In this document: positions 40,620 through 49,183 of the stretch, in pieces
Layout of the letters: each line of letters opens with the position of its first letter
Position numbering within the stretch: position 1 is the stretch's first letter
Assembly (NCBI RefSeq): GCF_030811595.1
Contig: NZ_JAUSRB010000002.1
Coordinates: forward strand, 3,906,001 to 3,970,000
DNA length: 64,000 nucleotides
From: Streptosporangium brasiliense
GTDB lineage: Bacteria; Actinomycetota; Actinomycetes; Streptosporangiales; Streptosporangiaceae
Direction of reading: 5' to 3'
Made by a program: the position numbers and the translations under genes
The notes under the pieces: generated by a model
What the model was told of the DNA's origin: nothing
The model's input: the letters and a program-made list of their open reading frames with translations, nothing else
The model's database searches: none

Positions 40620-43205
40620 CTATGACACGGCGGGCTTGAGGTCCGCCGGACGGCGGGCGGGCGGCCTGTTCCGGGACGGCGCCCGGTGCCCGGGATCACT
40701 GACGCCGGAGCCCGTGAAGCTCATCTGTCGCGCCGGCGGCTCATCGGCGGGCCGGGTCGGCGGTGTGGCGGTGCCGTCCTTCGCGACCGCGCTGCCGCCG
40801 TAGGTGACGGATCGGGTGGTCGTCCGGCCGCTCGGATCGTAGGCGATCAAGGTGTACGTCTTGGCCGACCTGTCGTTCCAGTTGTCCTTGTACTGCCCCT
40901 TCCACGCCGACGGAGGTCTGGGCGCCTCGTCCAGCAGGACCACTTCCGTGGTGATCTTCCGCTTGATCACGATTCGCGTCGTATTGGACACCGTCCACGA
41001 GAGGAGGAATCCGTTCGGGCATCCCTCGTACACCGACACCGGCGTGGCGCCGAACTCGTTGATGCCGGCCGGCCCCGAGGTCATGGCCTGGTACGTGACG
41101 GGGTTCTGCTCCTCCGCGTACTCCCTGACCGGCCGGACGCTGAGCATGTAGTCGCCCAGCGACCTCAGCCCTTCGACGCGGTAGTTGACCTGCCACTTGC
41201 CCGCGTTCGCCGGAACGGTCCTCACCTGCGACGCGGAGGAGTCGAGGTCCATGATCCGGAGCTCGAAGGAGTCCTCGTCGGTGCTGTTGTCCTTCCACTG
41301 CACGGTCAGGGCCTCGTCCTCGACCTTCGACACCGTCAGCTCGCCCGCCGCGGCTGGCGCCGGCCTCATGGTCCTGCGCTCCACGACGACGGGTACGGCC
41401 GCACTGCGGTAGTTGTAGGCGGTGACGCGGTAGCGGTAGAGGGTGTCGGGCTTGAGGCGCGTGTAGAGGTAGGTGTCGGGGTTGGCGCGGTTGTCGCGGG
41501 TGACCCACTGGCCGCTCCCGTCCGGGGCGACCTCCATCTGCTCGAACCGGACCATGACGTTGCTCTCTCCGGTGTCCACGTCGACCCGCATCTCCGTGGC
41601 CTTGGTGGTCTTGCCGAAGCTCACCTCCGGCTCGGTCGCGTCGCCGGGCGCCACGAAGTACTGCTGCCCTATCGCCGTGTCCGGTCCGCCGATCTCCGGT
41701 GTCTTGACGGCGACCGCGGTGAAGGAGTGGATGCCCTCGGTCGCCGATGCGGAGACCACCGCGGTGAAGCCGTGGCCCGTCCCGTGGTCGGGGTACCGAG
41801 CGGCGATGTCCTCACTCATCGGGGCATCAGCGGTGACAGTGGAGACAGGCCGGCCGTCCTCGAGGATCCTCACCTGGATCGGAGCGGAGGTGTCCGGGTC
41901 TATGGCCCAGCCACTGATGGTGATCTCCTCCCCGCCGTCCCACGACAGCGCGGTCATCCCGCCGACGGGGTCGGCCGACCGCGGGGTCCTCCGCTCGAGG
42001 ACCACGGGCGGGGCGACACTGCGGTAGTTGTAGGCGGTGACCCGGAAGCGGTAGAGGGTGTCGGGCTTGAGGCGCGTGTAGAGGTAGGTGTCGGGGTTGG
42101 CGCGGTTGTCGCGGGTGACCCACTGGCCGCTCCCGTCCGGAGTGACCTCCATCTGCTCGAACCGGACCCAGACGTTGACCTCTCCGGTGTCCACGTTGAC
42201 CCGCATCTCCGCGGCCTTGGCCCCTCCGAAGCTCACCACCGGCGCGGTCGTGTCGCCGGGAGCCACGTAGTACTGCTGGCCCACCTGGATGTCCGAGCCT
42301 GGCCCTGCCCTGTTGACCGCTACCGCGGTGACGGAGTGGATGCCCTCGACCAGTGATGCGGAGATCTCCGCGCTGAAGCCGTGGTCCGTGCCATAGGCGG
42401 GATATCCGGCGAGGACGTCGTCGTCCGACGGTCCGTCAGCCGTGACGGTGGTGATCAGCCGGCCGTCGTCCAGGATCCTCACCTGAACCGGATCGGCGGT
42501 GTCGGGGTCGATGGCCCAGCCTGTGACGGTGACTTTCCCGTCGCCCTCCCACCCCAGGCCGGTCATGGCCCCGATCGGGTCGGCGACCGTGAAACCCGCG
42601 CACATCTCCGGGCCGGGCACGGTGGCCGTGTGATCATAGAGCGTCACGCAGACGGTGTTCCGTCCAGGATTGGCGATCGGCACCATCAGGTCGAAGCCAT
42701 GGCGGTCGCCTGTCCCCCAATGTGCGACATCGGGCCGATAGGCGTCAGCGGTGGTCCACCAGGACGATGTCCTGTTGTAGACCAGCACCTGGCTGGGCGC
42801 GGTGGCCGAGGCGTCGTCCATGGCCCAGCCGACGACTTTCACCTGGTTTCCCCACCCCGGCTGGTGCTCGACCCTCTCCAGCTCGCCGTACGGAGCCGAT
42901 GCGAGGGTCAGGGACGGGGCTCTGCCCTCGACGAGCTTGCGCACTCGGGCGGGCCGCTTGAACCCCTCGGGTGGCGCGGCGGTGATGTGCAGGTCCACCA
43001 GGCCGTCCGGTGACCCCTTCCGCTTCTCCTCCGCCTTCTCCCTCCGCTTCTCCCGCTCCGTCCCCTTTCCGTCGGGCGGCGCCGCCTGGGCGGACGGCGC
43101 TGCCCGCGCACCGGCATGCACGACAGTGGCCGTGGACACCAGGAGCAGCGGGATCAGCAGTACAGCCGCGAGTCCGTGGATCTTTCTCCGGAACAACCTG
43201 TCCAT
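40620..43205 (-). CDS. Secreted beta-sandwich/FnIII-like repeat protein
   Basis: An 861-residue exported protein. Signal peptide residues 1-35 (AAVLLIPLLLVSTATVVHA), then a charged linker (48-64, KGTEREKRREKAEEKRKG). A beta-sandwich unit with the wording GWAIDPDT...VQVRILDDGR occurs at 208-320 and 413-522, and in weaker form at 105-206. Each full unit is followed by a FnIII-like segment (PDTYLYTRLKPDTLYRFRV). A third FnIII-like module and a Pro/Arg-rich tail close the protein. The overall look is an adhesin or scaffold. Good ribosome site upstream. Probable operon with the 1063-aa protein. Confidence 0.82.
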   Translation of the reverse strand: MDRLFRRKIHGLAAVLLIPLLLVSTATVVHAGARAAPSAQAAPPDGKGTEREKRREKAEEKRKGSPDGLVDLHITAAPPEGFKRPARVRKLVEGRAPSLTLASAPYGELERVEHQPGWGNQVKVVGWAMDDASATAPSQVLVYNRTSSWWTTADAYRPDVAHWGTGDRHGFDLMVPIANPGRNTVCVTLYDHTATVPGPEMCAGFTVADPIGAMTGLGWEGDGKVTVTGWAIDPDTADPVQVRILDDGRLITTVTADGPSDDDVLAGYPAYGTDHGFSAEISASLVEGIHSVTAVAVNRAGPGSDIQVGQQYYVAPGDTTAPVVSFGGAKAAEMRVNVDTGEVNVWVRFEQMEVTPDGSGQWVTRDNRANPDTYLYTRLKPDTLYRFRVTAYNYRSVAPPVVLERRTPRSADPVGGMTALSWDGGEEITISGWAIDPDTSAPIQVRILEDGRPVSTVTADAPMSEDIAARYPDHGTGHGFTAVVSASATEGIHSFTAVAVKTPEIGGPDTAIGQQYFVAPGDATEPEVSFGKTTKATEMRVDVDTGESNVMVRFEQMEVAPDGSGQWVTRDNRANPDTYLYTRLKPDTLYRYRVTAYNYRSAAVPVVVERRTMRPAPAAAGELTVSKVEDEALTVQWKDNSTDEDSFELRIMDLDSSASQVRTVPANAGKWQVNYRVEGLRSLGDYMLSVRPVREYAEEQNPVTYQAMTSGPAGINEFGATPVSVYEGCPNGFLLSWTVSNTTRIVIKRKITTEVVLLDEAPRPPSAWKGQYKDNWNDRSAKTYTLIAYDPSGRTTTRSVTYGGSAVAKDGTATPPTRPADEPPARQMSFTGSGVSDPGHRAPSRNRPPARRPADLKPAVS
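41402..42174 (-). repeat. Near-identical 615-bp-offset duplication inside the 861-aa gene
   Basis: About 170 bases starting at 41402 recur at 42017 with only scattered differences (offset 615 bp = 205 codons). They encode the FnIII-like segment of two tandem modules. The near-identity in DNA, including silent positions, points to recent duplication or gene conversion. Confidence 0.85.
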
Positions 43206-43939
43206 CCTTCATCCCTTCATCGGGGCGATCTCTGACAGGGAGCCGATCCGCCGTGCCGGGCACGGATGGCTGCGCTCCGCGGCCGTGCAACCGGCTTGGG
43301 TCCCCCTCACCACGCACCCCTCAAGCAGCTCCGCCAAGGCCGATCGATCAGGGGCCGATTGTCGCGGCACGCACTGGAAACCGACTGGAGGCCACTGGGA
43401 CCGCCGGAAAGCCTGTCCGGGCGGCGCTGCCGGCCATGTGACAGCGCGTGCGCTCCAGCAGCGCCGTCCGCACTCTGGGGAGGCTGCCTGGGGTGTCCAG
43501 CGACTTCAGGACAGCCGGGGACACAACCCGACAGAGCGTCTGGGAGAGAAGAAGGTAGATACATGGAGGCGTCGCAGGAAGTGCTCAACGAGCACTACTC
43601 GCCCCAAGTCGCTGCAAGTCGCCGTGTGGGATACGCCCACAAGCCGGCTGTCCGGGAACAGTCGGGCGCCCCGGCCTGCGCCCGCGCGGCATCGTCCACG
43701 CGCGTGGGCAGGTCAAGCCGCTCGGCGGCAAGCAGGAGCGCGTCCTCGCTCCGCCGAGGGGCGGCAAGCCGCGTGACGTCCCGCTTCCGGAAGTGTCGCG
43801 CTGCGGCTCGCCGCCCGCATCAAGGTCGCCGCGTGTCCGTCAGGACCGTCGCCACAGCGGCGCAGGCGCAGGCGCAGGTCAGGTCAGGTCAGGTCAGGAC
43901 AGGACAGGACAGGACGGGACGGGACAGGGCAGCAGGACG
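43206..43939. other. 734-base non-coding region with pentamer repeats
   Basis: Upstream region of the 861-aa gene. It has a hairpin at 43251-43265 (ccgtgcc g ggcacgg), about 50 bases before the start codon, and otherwise no supported gene; open frames have no ribosome sites. Its far end, at 43876-43925, is a 5-bp microsatellite: aggtc x4, aggac x4, gggac x2, just beyond the stop of the next gene. The promoter of the secreted pair must lie here. Confidence 0.5.
43876..43925. repeat. Pentanucleotide microsatellite
   Basis: Ten consecutive 5-bp units, (aggtc)4 (aggac)4 (gggac)2, non-coding. Length variation by slippage is likely. Confidence 0.95.
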
Positions 43940-44950
43940 CTAGTACATCGAGATGTGCGTGTGGTCGAAGTGGTTGGCGGTGACGCCGCCGCGGTCGGAC
44001 ATGGGACGCCAGCCGGAGCCGGAGTTGATGCGCTGGCGCCAGATCACGTATTTGACGCCGAGGCTGGCCCTGTTCTTGACGGCCCAGGCGGCGATCTCGT
44101 CGCCGAGCTTGACGTGGGCGGCCGAGGGCATCGAACCGCCGGTGCTCATCATGAAGTCGCAGGCGCGGCCGAGCGGGTGTTCGCCGCCGTCGTTCACGGC
44201 CCGGTAGCAGCCGACCGTGTAGGGCAGGGCGAAGCGCTTCTCGATGGCCTCGCGCATGATCCGGGTGCGGTCGGTGATGTTGTCGGCGCCCGTGGGCAGT
44301 TGGGGCGCCCAACTGCCGTCGGCCCGGCGGCCGGAGCCCGTGGGGACGAGCGCGTCGAGTTTCTTCTCGATGGCGTCGATCAGCTTCTCGGCCTCCTTGC
44401 GCTGGGTGGCCACCGCCGCGGCCTCCTGGCCGATCTGCTCGGTGAGCCCGGCCGCCTTCTCCGCCGCCTGTTTCTTCAGGTCCCGGCTCTGGGCGAAGCC
44501 CTGCAGGTAGGCGCTCTGCTGGGCGGTGAGCTGCTGCATGATCGCGGCGCCGCCCATGTCGACGTTGGTGGAGAACAGCAGGGACGGCAGGTCGCCGGTG
44601 CTGCTCTGGTAGCGGAGCTGGGCGATGGAGTCGACCTGCTTGTCGGCCTCCTGGTAGGCGGTCTCGGCCTTGCGCAGGTCCGCCTTGGCGACCACCTCCG
44701 CGGCCTGGGCCTTCCTGAGGGACTCGCGCTTGGCGGCGTAGGTCTCGATGAGCGTGTCGACCCGCTTGTTCAGGTCGGCCAGTTCGGCGCGGAGCTGGGA
44801 CTCCTTGGGTTTGGGGGCCGCGCTGCCCGCGGTCTTGGGCTTGGGGGCCGCGCTGCCCGCGGTCGCCGTGCCGGAGGTGAACGCGAGGACCGAAACCACG
44901 GAAATGGTCAAGGCCGCATGGCGACGGAACGTGGGGGATAGAGCCGCCAC
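43940..44950 (-). CDS. Secreted coiled-coil cell-wall protein with ARB_07466-like C-terminal domain
   Basis: A 336-residue exported protein. I chose GTG 44950, with gagaggagag upstream; a longer ATG start at 44965 runs into the riboswitch. Signal peptide: LTISVVSVLAFTSGTATA. AAPKPK occurs twice (GSAAPKPKTAGSAAPKPK), then a long coiled coil (residues about 50-205) of the RipA/PcsB type. The C-terminal domain has GEHPLGRACDFM and HFDHTHISMY, the paired His/Asp motifs of M15-like (D-Ala-D-Ala-peptidase-like) ARB_07466 domains. It probably cuts peptidoglycan cross-links. Control by the c-di-AMP riboswitch fits a wall-hydrolase role. Confidence 0.88.
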   Translation of the reverse strand: MAALSPTFRRHAALTISVVSVLAFTSGTATAGSAAPKPKTAGSAAPKPKESQLRAELADLNKRVDTLIETYAAKRESLRKAQAAEVVAKADLRKAETAYQEADKQVDSIAQLRYQSSTGDLPSLLFSTNVDMGGAAIMQQLTAQQSAYLQGFAQSRDLKKQAAEKAAGLTEQIGQEAAAVATQRKEAEKLIDAIEKKLDALVPTGSGRRADGSWAPQLPTGADNITDRTRIMREAIEKRFALPYTVGCYRAVNDGGEHPLGRACDFMMSTGGSMPSAAHVKLGDEIAAWAVKNRASLGVKYVIWRQRINSGSGWRPMSDRGGVTANHFDHTHISMY

Positions 44951-44965
44951 GACTCTCCTCTCCAT

Positions 44966-45078
44966 CCGCCTACCGGGTTAGCTGACGGGTTCGGGCTGGA
45001 GGAAGCCCTTCCACCGAAGTGGTTCACCCCAAGTGCGGTGGTTCCCCGGCTCCCGGGCGACGCGCCCGGAATTAGGCA
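44966..45078 (-). promoter_or_regulatory. ydaO-yuaA (cyclic di-AMP) riboswitch
   Basis: Read on the minus strand, this leader contains the conserved blocks gagccggggaacca, tggggtgaa, cccgaacccgtcagctaac and ccggtaggcg in the right order, the hallmark of the actinobacterial ydaO element (as upstream of rpfA/nlpC genes). It ends just before the ribosome site of the cell-wall hydrolase. c-di-AMP binding to this class turns expression off. End points are approximate. Confidence 0.88.
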
Positions 45079-45159
45079 TTTCGGACATCAGGTCCGATGT
45101 GTGAGGATAGTAGTGGTAAACCCCAGGTAACGCGACCCCAATCTGAGACTAATAAGTGA

Positions 45160-46239
45160 TCATCCTGTGACAACTTCTCGCAAAAGGCGCGCCGCCTCCT
45201 CGGGAAGGACGTCGTTCACGAAAGCCCCCATGGCCGACTCCGACCCGGCGAGATACTTCAGCTTGTTCGGCGCCCGCCGGATGCTGAACAGCTCCAGGTG
45301 CGCATAGGAGAGGTCGCGCCCGACGTTCACCGGCGCCTGGTGCCAGGCCGCGACGTACGGCATGACCACGCCGTACAGCCCGTCCAGGCGGCGCAGCACC
45401 TCCGTGTAGAGCGGACCGAACGCCGCGCGCTCGGCGGGCTCCAGCGCGCCCAGGTCGGGGACCTGGCGGTGCGGGTAGAGGTGGACCTCCACGGGCCAGC
45501 GCGCCGCGGCGGGGACGAAGGCCGTCCAGTGCTCGTTCGAGGCGACCACGCGGATCCCGGCCTCCCGCTCGGCGGCCAGCACGTCGGCGAACAGGTTGCG
45601 GCCGGTCCGCTCCCGGTGGCGTCCGGCCGCGGCGAGGGAGAGCTTGGTGCGCGGGGTCACGTAGGGGTAGGCGTAGATCTGGCCGTGGGGGTGGGCCAGG
45701 GTGATCCCGATCTCCGCCCCCCGGTTCTCGAAGCAGAACACCTGCTCCACGCCCGGCATCGCCGACAGCTCCGCCGTACGGTCGATCCACGCCTCCATGA
45801 CCAGCTCGACCTGGTCGGCCGAGAGCGCGGAGAAGGAGGAGTCGTGATCGGAGGTGAAGCAGACCACCTCGCACCGCCCGGCCCCCGGACGGACCTCGCT
45901 CAACCCTCCGACCTGGTGGTATTCGCCGATCTGGGAGGAGAAGGAGGGGAAGCGGTTCTCGAAGACGACCACGTCGTAGGAGGCTGAGGGGACCTCGGTC
46001 AGGTGGCCGGGGGTCGACGGGCACAGCGGGCACTCGCTCGCCGGGGGGAGGAAGGTGCGGCCCTGGCGGTGCCCGGCCACCGCGATCCACTCCTCGGTGA
46101 GCGGGTCGTAGCGCAGCTCGGAGGCCGCGGGGCGGGGCGGCAGGTCCCGCTGGTCGATCGCACCGCGGTCGGCACTGTCCTGCCGGTCGAAGTAGAACAG
46201 TTCCCGGCCGTCGGCCAGGTGGGTGATGGTGCGCTTCAT
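45160..46239 (-). CDS. galT: Galactose-1-phosphate uridylyltransferase
   Basis: A 359-residue GalT. The active-site H-P-H motif is H183-P-H185 (LAHPHGQIYA), with zinc ligands C70/C73 (ECPLCPS). Its ATG overlaps the stop of the DeoR gene (ATGA, 46236-46239), so the two are co-translated. It transfers UMP between UDP-glucose and galactose-1-phosphate in the Leloir pathway. galE and galK are not in the window. The upstream regulator probably responds to a sugar phosphate. Confidence 0.95.
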   Translation of the reverse strand: MKRTITHLADGRELFYFDRQDSADRGAIDQRDLPPRPAASELRYDPLTEEWIAVAGHRQGRTFLPPASECPLCPSTPGHLTEVPSASYDVVVFENRFPSFSSQIGEYHQVGGLSEVRPGAGRCEVVCFTSDHDSSFSALSADQVELVMEAWIDRTAELSAMPGVEQVFCFENRGAEIGITLAHPHGQIYAYPYVTPRTKLSLAAAGRHRERTGRNLFADVLAAEREAGIRVVASNEHWTAFVPAAARWPVEVHLYPHRQVPDLGALEPAERAAFGPLYTEVLRRLDGLYGVVMPYVAAWHQAPVNVGRDLSYAHLELFSIRRAPNKLKYLAGSESAMGAFVNDVLPEEAARLLREVVTG

Positions 46240-47036
46240 CGGCTCAGCGCCTCGCTCTCCTGCTGCGGCTCGGTGATGATCAGCTCGCGCACCTGGGCGG
46301 TGAGCTCGTCGCGGGCTTCCTCCGGCAGGCCGGAGTCGGTGATCACCACATGGGCCTGGGCCAGCTCGGCGATCGTGCTGATCCCCACCGTCCCCCACTT
46401 GGTGTGGTCGGCGAGCACCACCAGGCGGTGCGCGGAGGCGACCAGCTCGCGATTGGTCTCCGCCTCCAGCAGGTTGGGCGTGGTGAACCCGGCGCGGGCG
46501 CTCATCCCGTGCACGCCGAGGAACAGGGTGTCCACATGGAGCCCGCGGATCGCCGCCACGGCCACCGGCCCGACCAGCGCGTCGGAGGGGGTGCGGACGC
46601 CGCCGGTCAGCACGACGGTGCGGTCCGGGCGGGGGGAGCGGTGGAAGACGTCGGCGATCCGGATCGAGTTGGTGATCACCGTCAGGTCGGGCACGTCGAC
46701 CACGGAACCGGCCAGTGTCCAGGTCGTGGTCCCGGCCGACAGTGCGATGGCCGTGCCGGGCCGGACGAGCTGGGCCGCGTGCCGGGCGATCGCCTCCTTC
46801 TCCGGCTGCTGGCGCACCGACTTGGCGGCGAAGCCGGGCTCCTCGGTCGAGCCGGGGCCGGCGACGGTGGCCCCGCCGTGCACCTTCTCCACCAGGCCGC
46901 GCTCGGCCAGCACCTCGAGATCCCTGCGGATCGTCATGTCGGACACGCCGAGCTCGCGGACGAGGTCGGCGACCCGGACCCCGCCGCTGCTGCGCACCCG
47001 CTCCAAAATCGCCTGCTGCCGCTGTTGGGCGAGCAT
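46236..47036 (-). CDS. DeoR/GlpR-type transcriptional regulator
   Basis: A 266-residue DeoR-family regulator: N-terminal HTH (LVRELGVSDMTIRRDLEVLA) and C-terminal sugar-phosphate-binding domain of the ribose-isomerase fold (LSAGTTTWTLAGSV, LFLGVHGMSARAGFT, LADHTKWG). It probably represses its own galT operon until a galactose-pathway phosphate binds. Upstream, gattccaccaaattatcacg could hold its operator. Confidence 0.92.
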   Translation of the reverse strand: MLAQQRQQAILERVRSSGGVRVADLVRELGVSDMTIRRDLEVLAERGLVEKVHGGATVAGPGSTEEPGFAAKSVRQQPEKEAIARHAAQLVRPGTAIALSAGTTTWTLAGSVVDVPDLTVITNSIRIADVFHRSPRPDRTVVLTGGVRTPSDALVGPVAVAAIRGLHVDTLFLGVHGMSARAGFTTPNLLEAETNRELVASAHRLVVLADHTKWGTVGISTIAELAQAHVVITDSGLPEEARDELTAQVRELIITEPQQESEALSR

Positions 47037-47120
47037 TGACCAACTCCTTAATCAAACAGATTCCACCAAATTATCACGGGGCAGCTGGGTGATCGGTGTT
47101 GAATTCTGGTGAATAGCTGC

Positions 47121-47717
47121 TCACAGCCGCTCAAGCTCGGCATGGATGTTCGCCCTGGCCGACTCCTCAAGATCGGCGATCTTGAAGATCGCCGGCAGGT
47201 CGAGCAGCGCGCGCAGCACCGCCGCCCGGCCCTCCCGGAAGGCGTCGTCGGGGACGAAGGAGTACTCCTGGCGCACGGCCGCCGCGTAGGCCGCGTAGAT
47301 CTCCGGTGGAGCGGCCAGGATCGCCAGGTCGGCGTCGCACAGCACGGCGCCGTCCGCGTCGCCGGGGGCGGGGTCGTGGGTGGCGGTGAGCCTGACCAGC
47401 CGGGCCACCGTGGCGACCGCTCCGGCGGGCAGCCCCACCTCGGGCAGCATGCGCTCGGCCAGCCGGGCGCTGCGCTCCTCGTTGTCGCTGCGGCACGGGT
47501 CGTAGACGGCGTCGTGGAACCAGGCCGCGAGCCGTACGAGGTCGGGGTCGGCCGCGCTCCCCGCCAGTGTGTCGATGTGGGCCAGCATGGCCTCCAGATG
47601 GTCGGCCGTGTGATACCTGCGGTGCGGCTCGCCGTAGCGGCCGATCAGGTCCCGCCCGAGGCCCTCGGCCTCGGGCCCGGCCAGGGACCGCCAGCGGTCC
47701 ATCAGCTCTGCGCTCAT
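47121..47717 (-). CDS. HD-domain phosphohydrolase
   Basis: A 198-residue metal-dependent HD-superfamily protein. Metal-binding residues lie in RYHTADHLEAML (H36, H40), AAWFHDAVYD (HD pair) and CDADLAIL. The length matches the small stand-alone HD hydrolase group. It probably hydrolyses a phosphate-containing small molecule; substrate unknown. It is separate from deoR-galT and divergent from the lipoprotein. Confidence 0.87.
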   Translation of the reverse strand: MSAELMDRWRSLAGPEAEGLGRDLIGRYGEPHRRYHTADHLEAMLAHIDTLAGSAADPDLVRLAAWFHDAVYDPCRSDNEERSARLAERMLPEVGLPAGAVATVARLVRLTATHDPAPGDADGAVLCDADLAILAAPPEIYAAYAAAVRQEYSFVPDDAFREGRAAVLRALLDLPAIFKIADLEESARANIHAELERL

Positions 47718-47782
47718 GCGGGGAGCCTAAAACCATGGTCAGCGCTCGTGTCGGCCACCCCGCGAACGGTGAGGATCCGGTC

Positions 47783-48319
47783 ATGCGACTGACCTCTGTC
47801 CTGCTCGTCCTGATCACCGTCACCGCCTGCGGGAACGGCGGCGGCACGGCCTCGTCGCCCCCGCCCGCCCCCACGCCCAGCGCCCTGTTCACCCCGCCCC
47901 CGGTCGCCTTCGACGAGGCCGCCGGCATCGCGGCCAGGGACGGCCGGGGCGGGCGGGTCACGAGACTCCACCTGTACGGCCCGCAGCCGCCGATCGTGTG
48001 GCTGGCGGCGGTCCTGGGCGGAGACGGGGTGCTGGCCGAGCTGCGGGTGGACGCGACCACCGGGAAGGTGGTCGACAGGCAGGCCGCCGACCCTGAGGCC
48101 GCCGGCACGGCGGCGCACCTCGTCGCCGGCGACGAGATCGGCGTCGCCGGGGCGCGGGAGGCCGCGGCCAAGGCCGTGCCGGGCGGCTGGATCACCGCCG
48201 CGGGGCTGGAGGAGAGACGCGGCGGGGTGGTCTGGGCGATGGAGGCGGTCGACCCGGCCAGGCGGACCAGGAAGATCGAGGTGGACGCGGCCACCGCCGC
48301 CACGAGAATCGTCCCTTGA
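47783..48319 (+). CDS. PepSY-like lipoprotein
   Basis: A 178-residue exported protein. I chose ATG 47783 with GAGG at 47771-47774; the longer frame is a shadow. It has a lipoprotein signal: MRLTSVLLVLITVTACGNGG, with lipobox VTAC, C16. After a Pro/Ser-rich linker, the mature part has two PepSY-like units (LAELRVDATTGKVVDRQAAD; AREAAAKAVPGGWITAAGLE then KIEVDAATAATRIV). PepSY proteins often inhibit peptidases or sense conditions at the membrane; the partner is unknown. Confidence 0.85.
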   Translation: MRLTSVLLVLITVTACGNGGGTASSPPPAPTPSALFTPPPVAFDEAAGIAARDGRGGRVTRLHLYGPQPPIVWLAAVLGGDGVLAELRVDATTGKVVDRQAADPEAAGTAAHLVAGDEIGVAGAREAAAKAVPGGWITAAGLEERRGGVVWAMEAVDPARRTRKIEVDAATAATRIVP

Positions 48320-48385
48320 GCCCTTGTACGGCATGCCTCCGAGGAGGAATGTGAAGGCCGGACCCTACGGAGAGGGGCGGTCGGC

Positions 48386-48463
48386 ATGGGCAGGCGGGCA
48401 CGTAAGAGCCGGGCACGCAGGAAGCGGAAGGCCAACCACGGCCGGCGGCCGACGGCCCGCTAG
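48386..48463 (+). CDS. Large-subunit ribosomal protein bL37
   Basis: A 25-codon gene for a very basic protein beginning MGRRARKSRARRKRK and ending KANHGRRPTAR. The KANHG(K/R)RP ending is the mark of bL37, the tiny actinobacterial protein found in Mycobacterium 50S ribosomes. A clear ribosome site (ggagaggggc, 48369-48378) lies eight bases upstream. It is expected to bind rRNA of the large subunit. It is shorter than most gene callers' cut-off. The stop abuts the convergent next gene (48464). Confidence 0.78.
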   Translation: MGRRARKSRARRKRKANHGRRPTAR

Positions 48464-49033
48464 CTAGCTGCGGCGGCCCCACGAGGCGAGCAGCCTCGTC
48501 TGGGGGTCGGTGTCCGAGGCCACCGGCTGCTGCTCTCCTATGACGCCGGCCTGGCGGTAGCCCTCCTCCGTGCGGGCGAACCAGACCGCGCAGGTCTCGA
48601 CCAGCTCGGGGTCGAGCCGCTCGTCGGCGCCGATGGCGCGGGCCAGGTCCCAGGTGTGGATGAGGGCGTCGGCGAACAGCTCGGTGATGTATTCCTCCCC
48701 GGCCACGTCGCCGAACGACAGGTGGACGGTGCGGGTCAGGGAGCCCTCCCCGGCCGCCGCCTGGGCGGCGGCCACCGCCGAGGTGTCGAATGCCTTCAGC
48801 GGGTCGTCACCGAGCAGGTCGCCGTCGAAGGCGTCGCCGAGCTCGGCGACGGTCCGTCCGGCGAGCAGCTCCGGAGCCCAGCGGTTCTCCCCAACCACAT
48901 GGTTGACCAGCGCGCGCACGTCCCAGTCCACACACGGCGTCCTGTTCCCCCACTGTTCGGGCTTGATCTGGTGCACAAGAGCGCCGAAGTCGTCCAGCGT
49001 GCGTCGGTAGGCCTCACGTATGTCGATAGTCAT
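48464..49033 (-). CDS. TIGR03086/maleylpyruvate-isomerase-like metal-binding protein
   Basis: A 189-residue DinB-fold protein of the TIGR03086 group: TPCVDWDVRALVNHVVGENR holds the metal-binding His, and ELFADALIHTWDLARAIGAD the second. I chose ATG 49033 (GGGAGGA five bases upstream); ATG 49087 gives a longer form without a ribosome site. Members are thought to be mycothiol-dependent enzymes. The substrate is unknown. Confidence 0.85.
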   Translation of the reverse strand: MTIDIREAYRRTLDDFGALVHQIKPEQWGNRTPCVDWDVRALVNHVVGENRWAPELLAGRTVAELGDAFDGDLLGDDPLKAFDTSAVAAAQAAAGEGSLTRTVHLSFGDVAGEEYITELFADALIHTWDLARAIGADERLDPELVETCAVWFARTEEGYRQAGVIGEQQPVASDTDPQTRLLASWGRRS

Positions 49034-49183
49034 CATGTCCTCCCGAGTCGTCATTTCGACCGTAACTCCTGAGTCGTACGGAGTCATCGCGACCGTGGGC
49101 CGGACCGGACGGCGCGCGCGGGCAGGAGTGCTCCGGGGGCGCGGCGGCGCGGTTGGCGCTCTGCGTGAGCGCGCCGCGCCATA

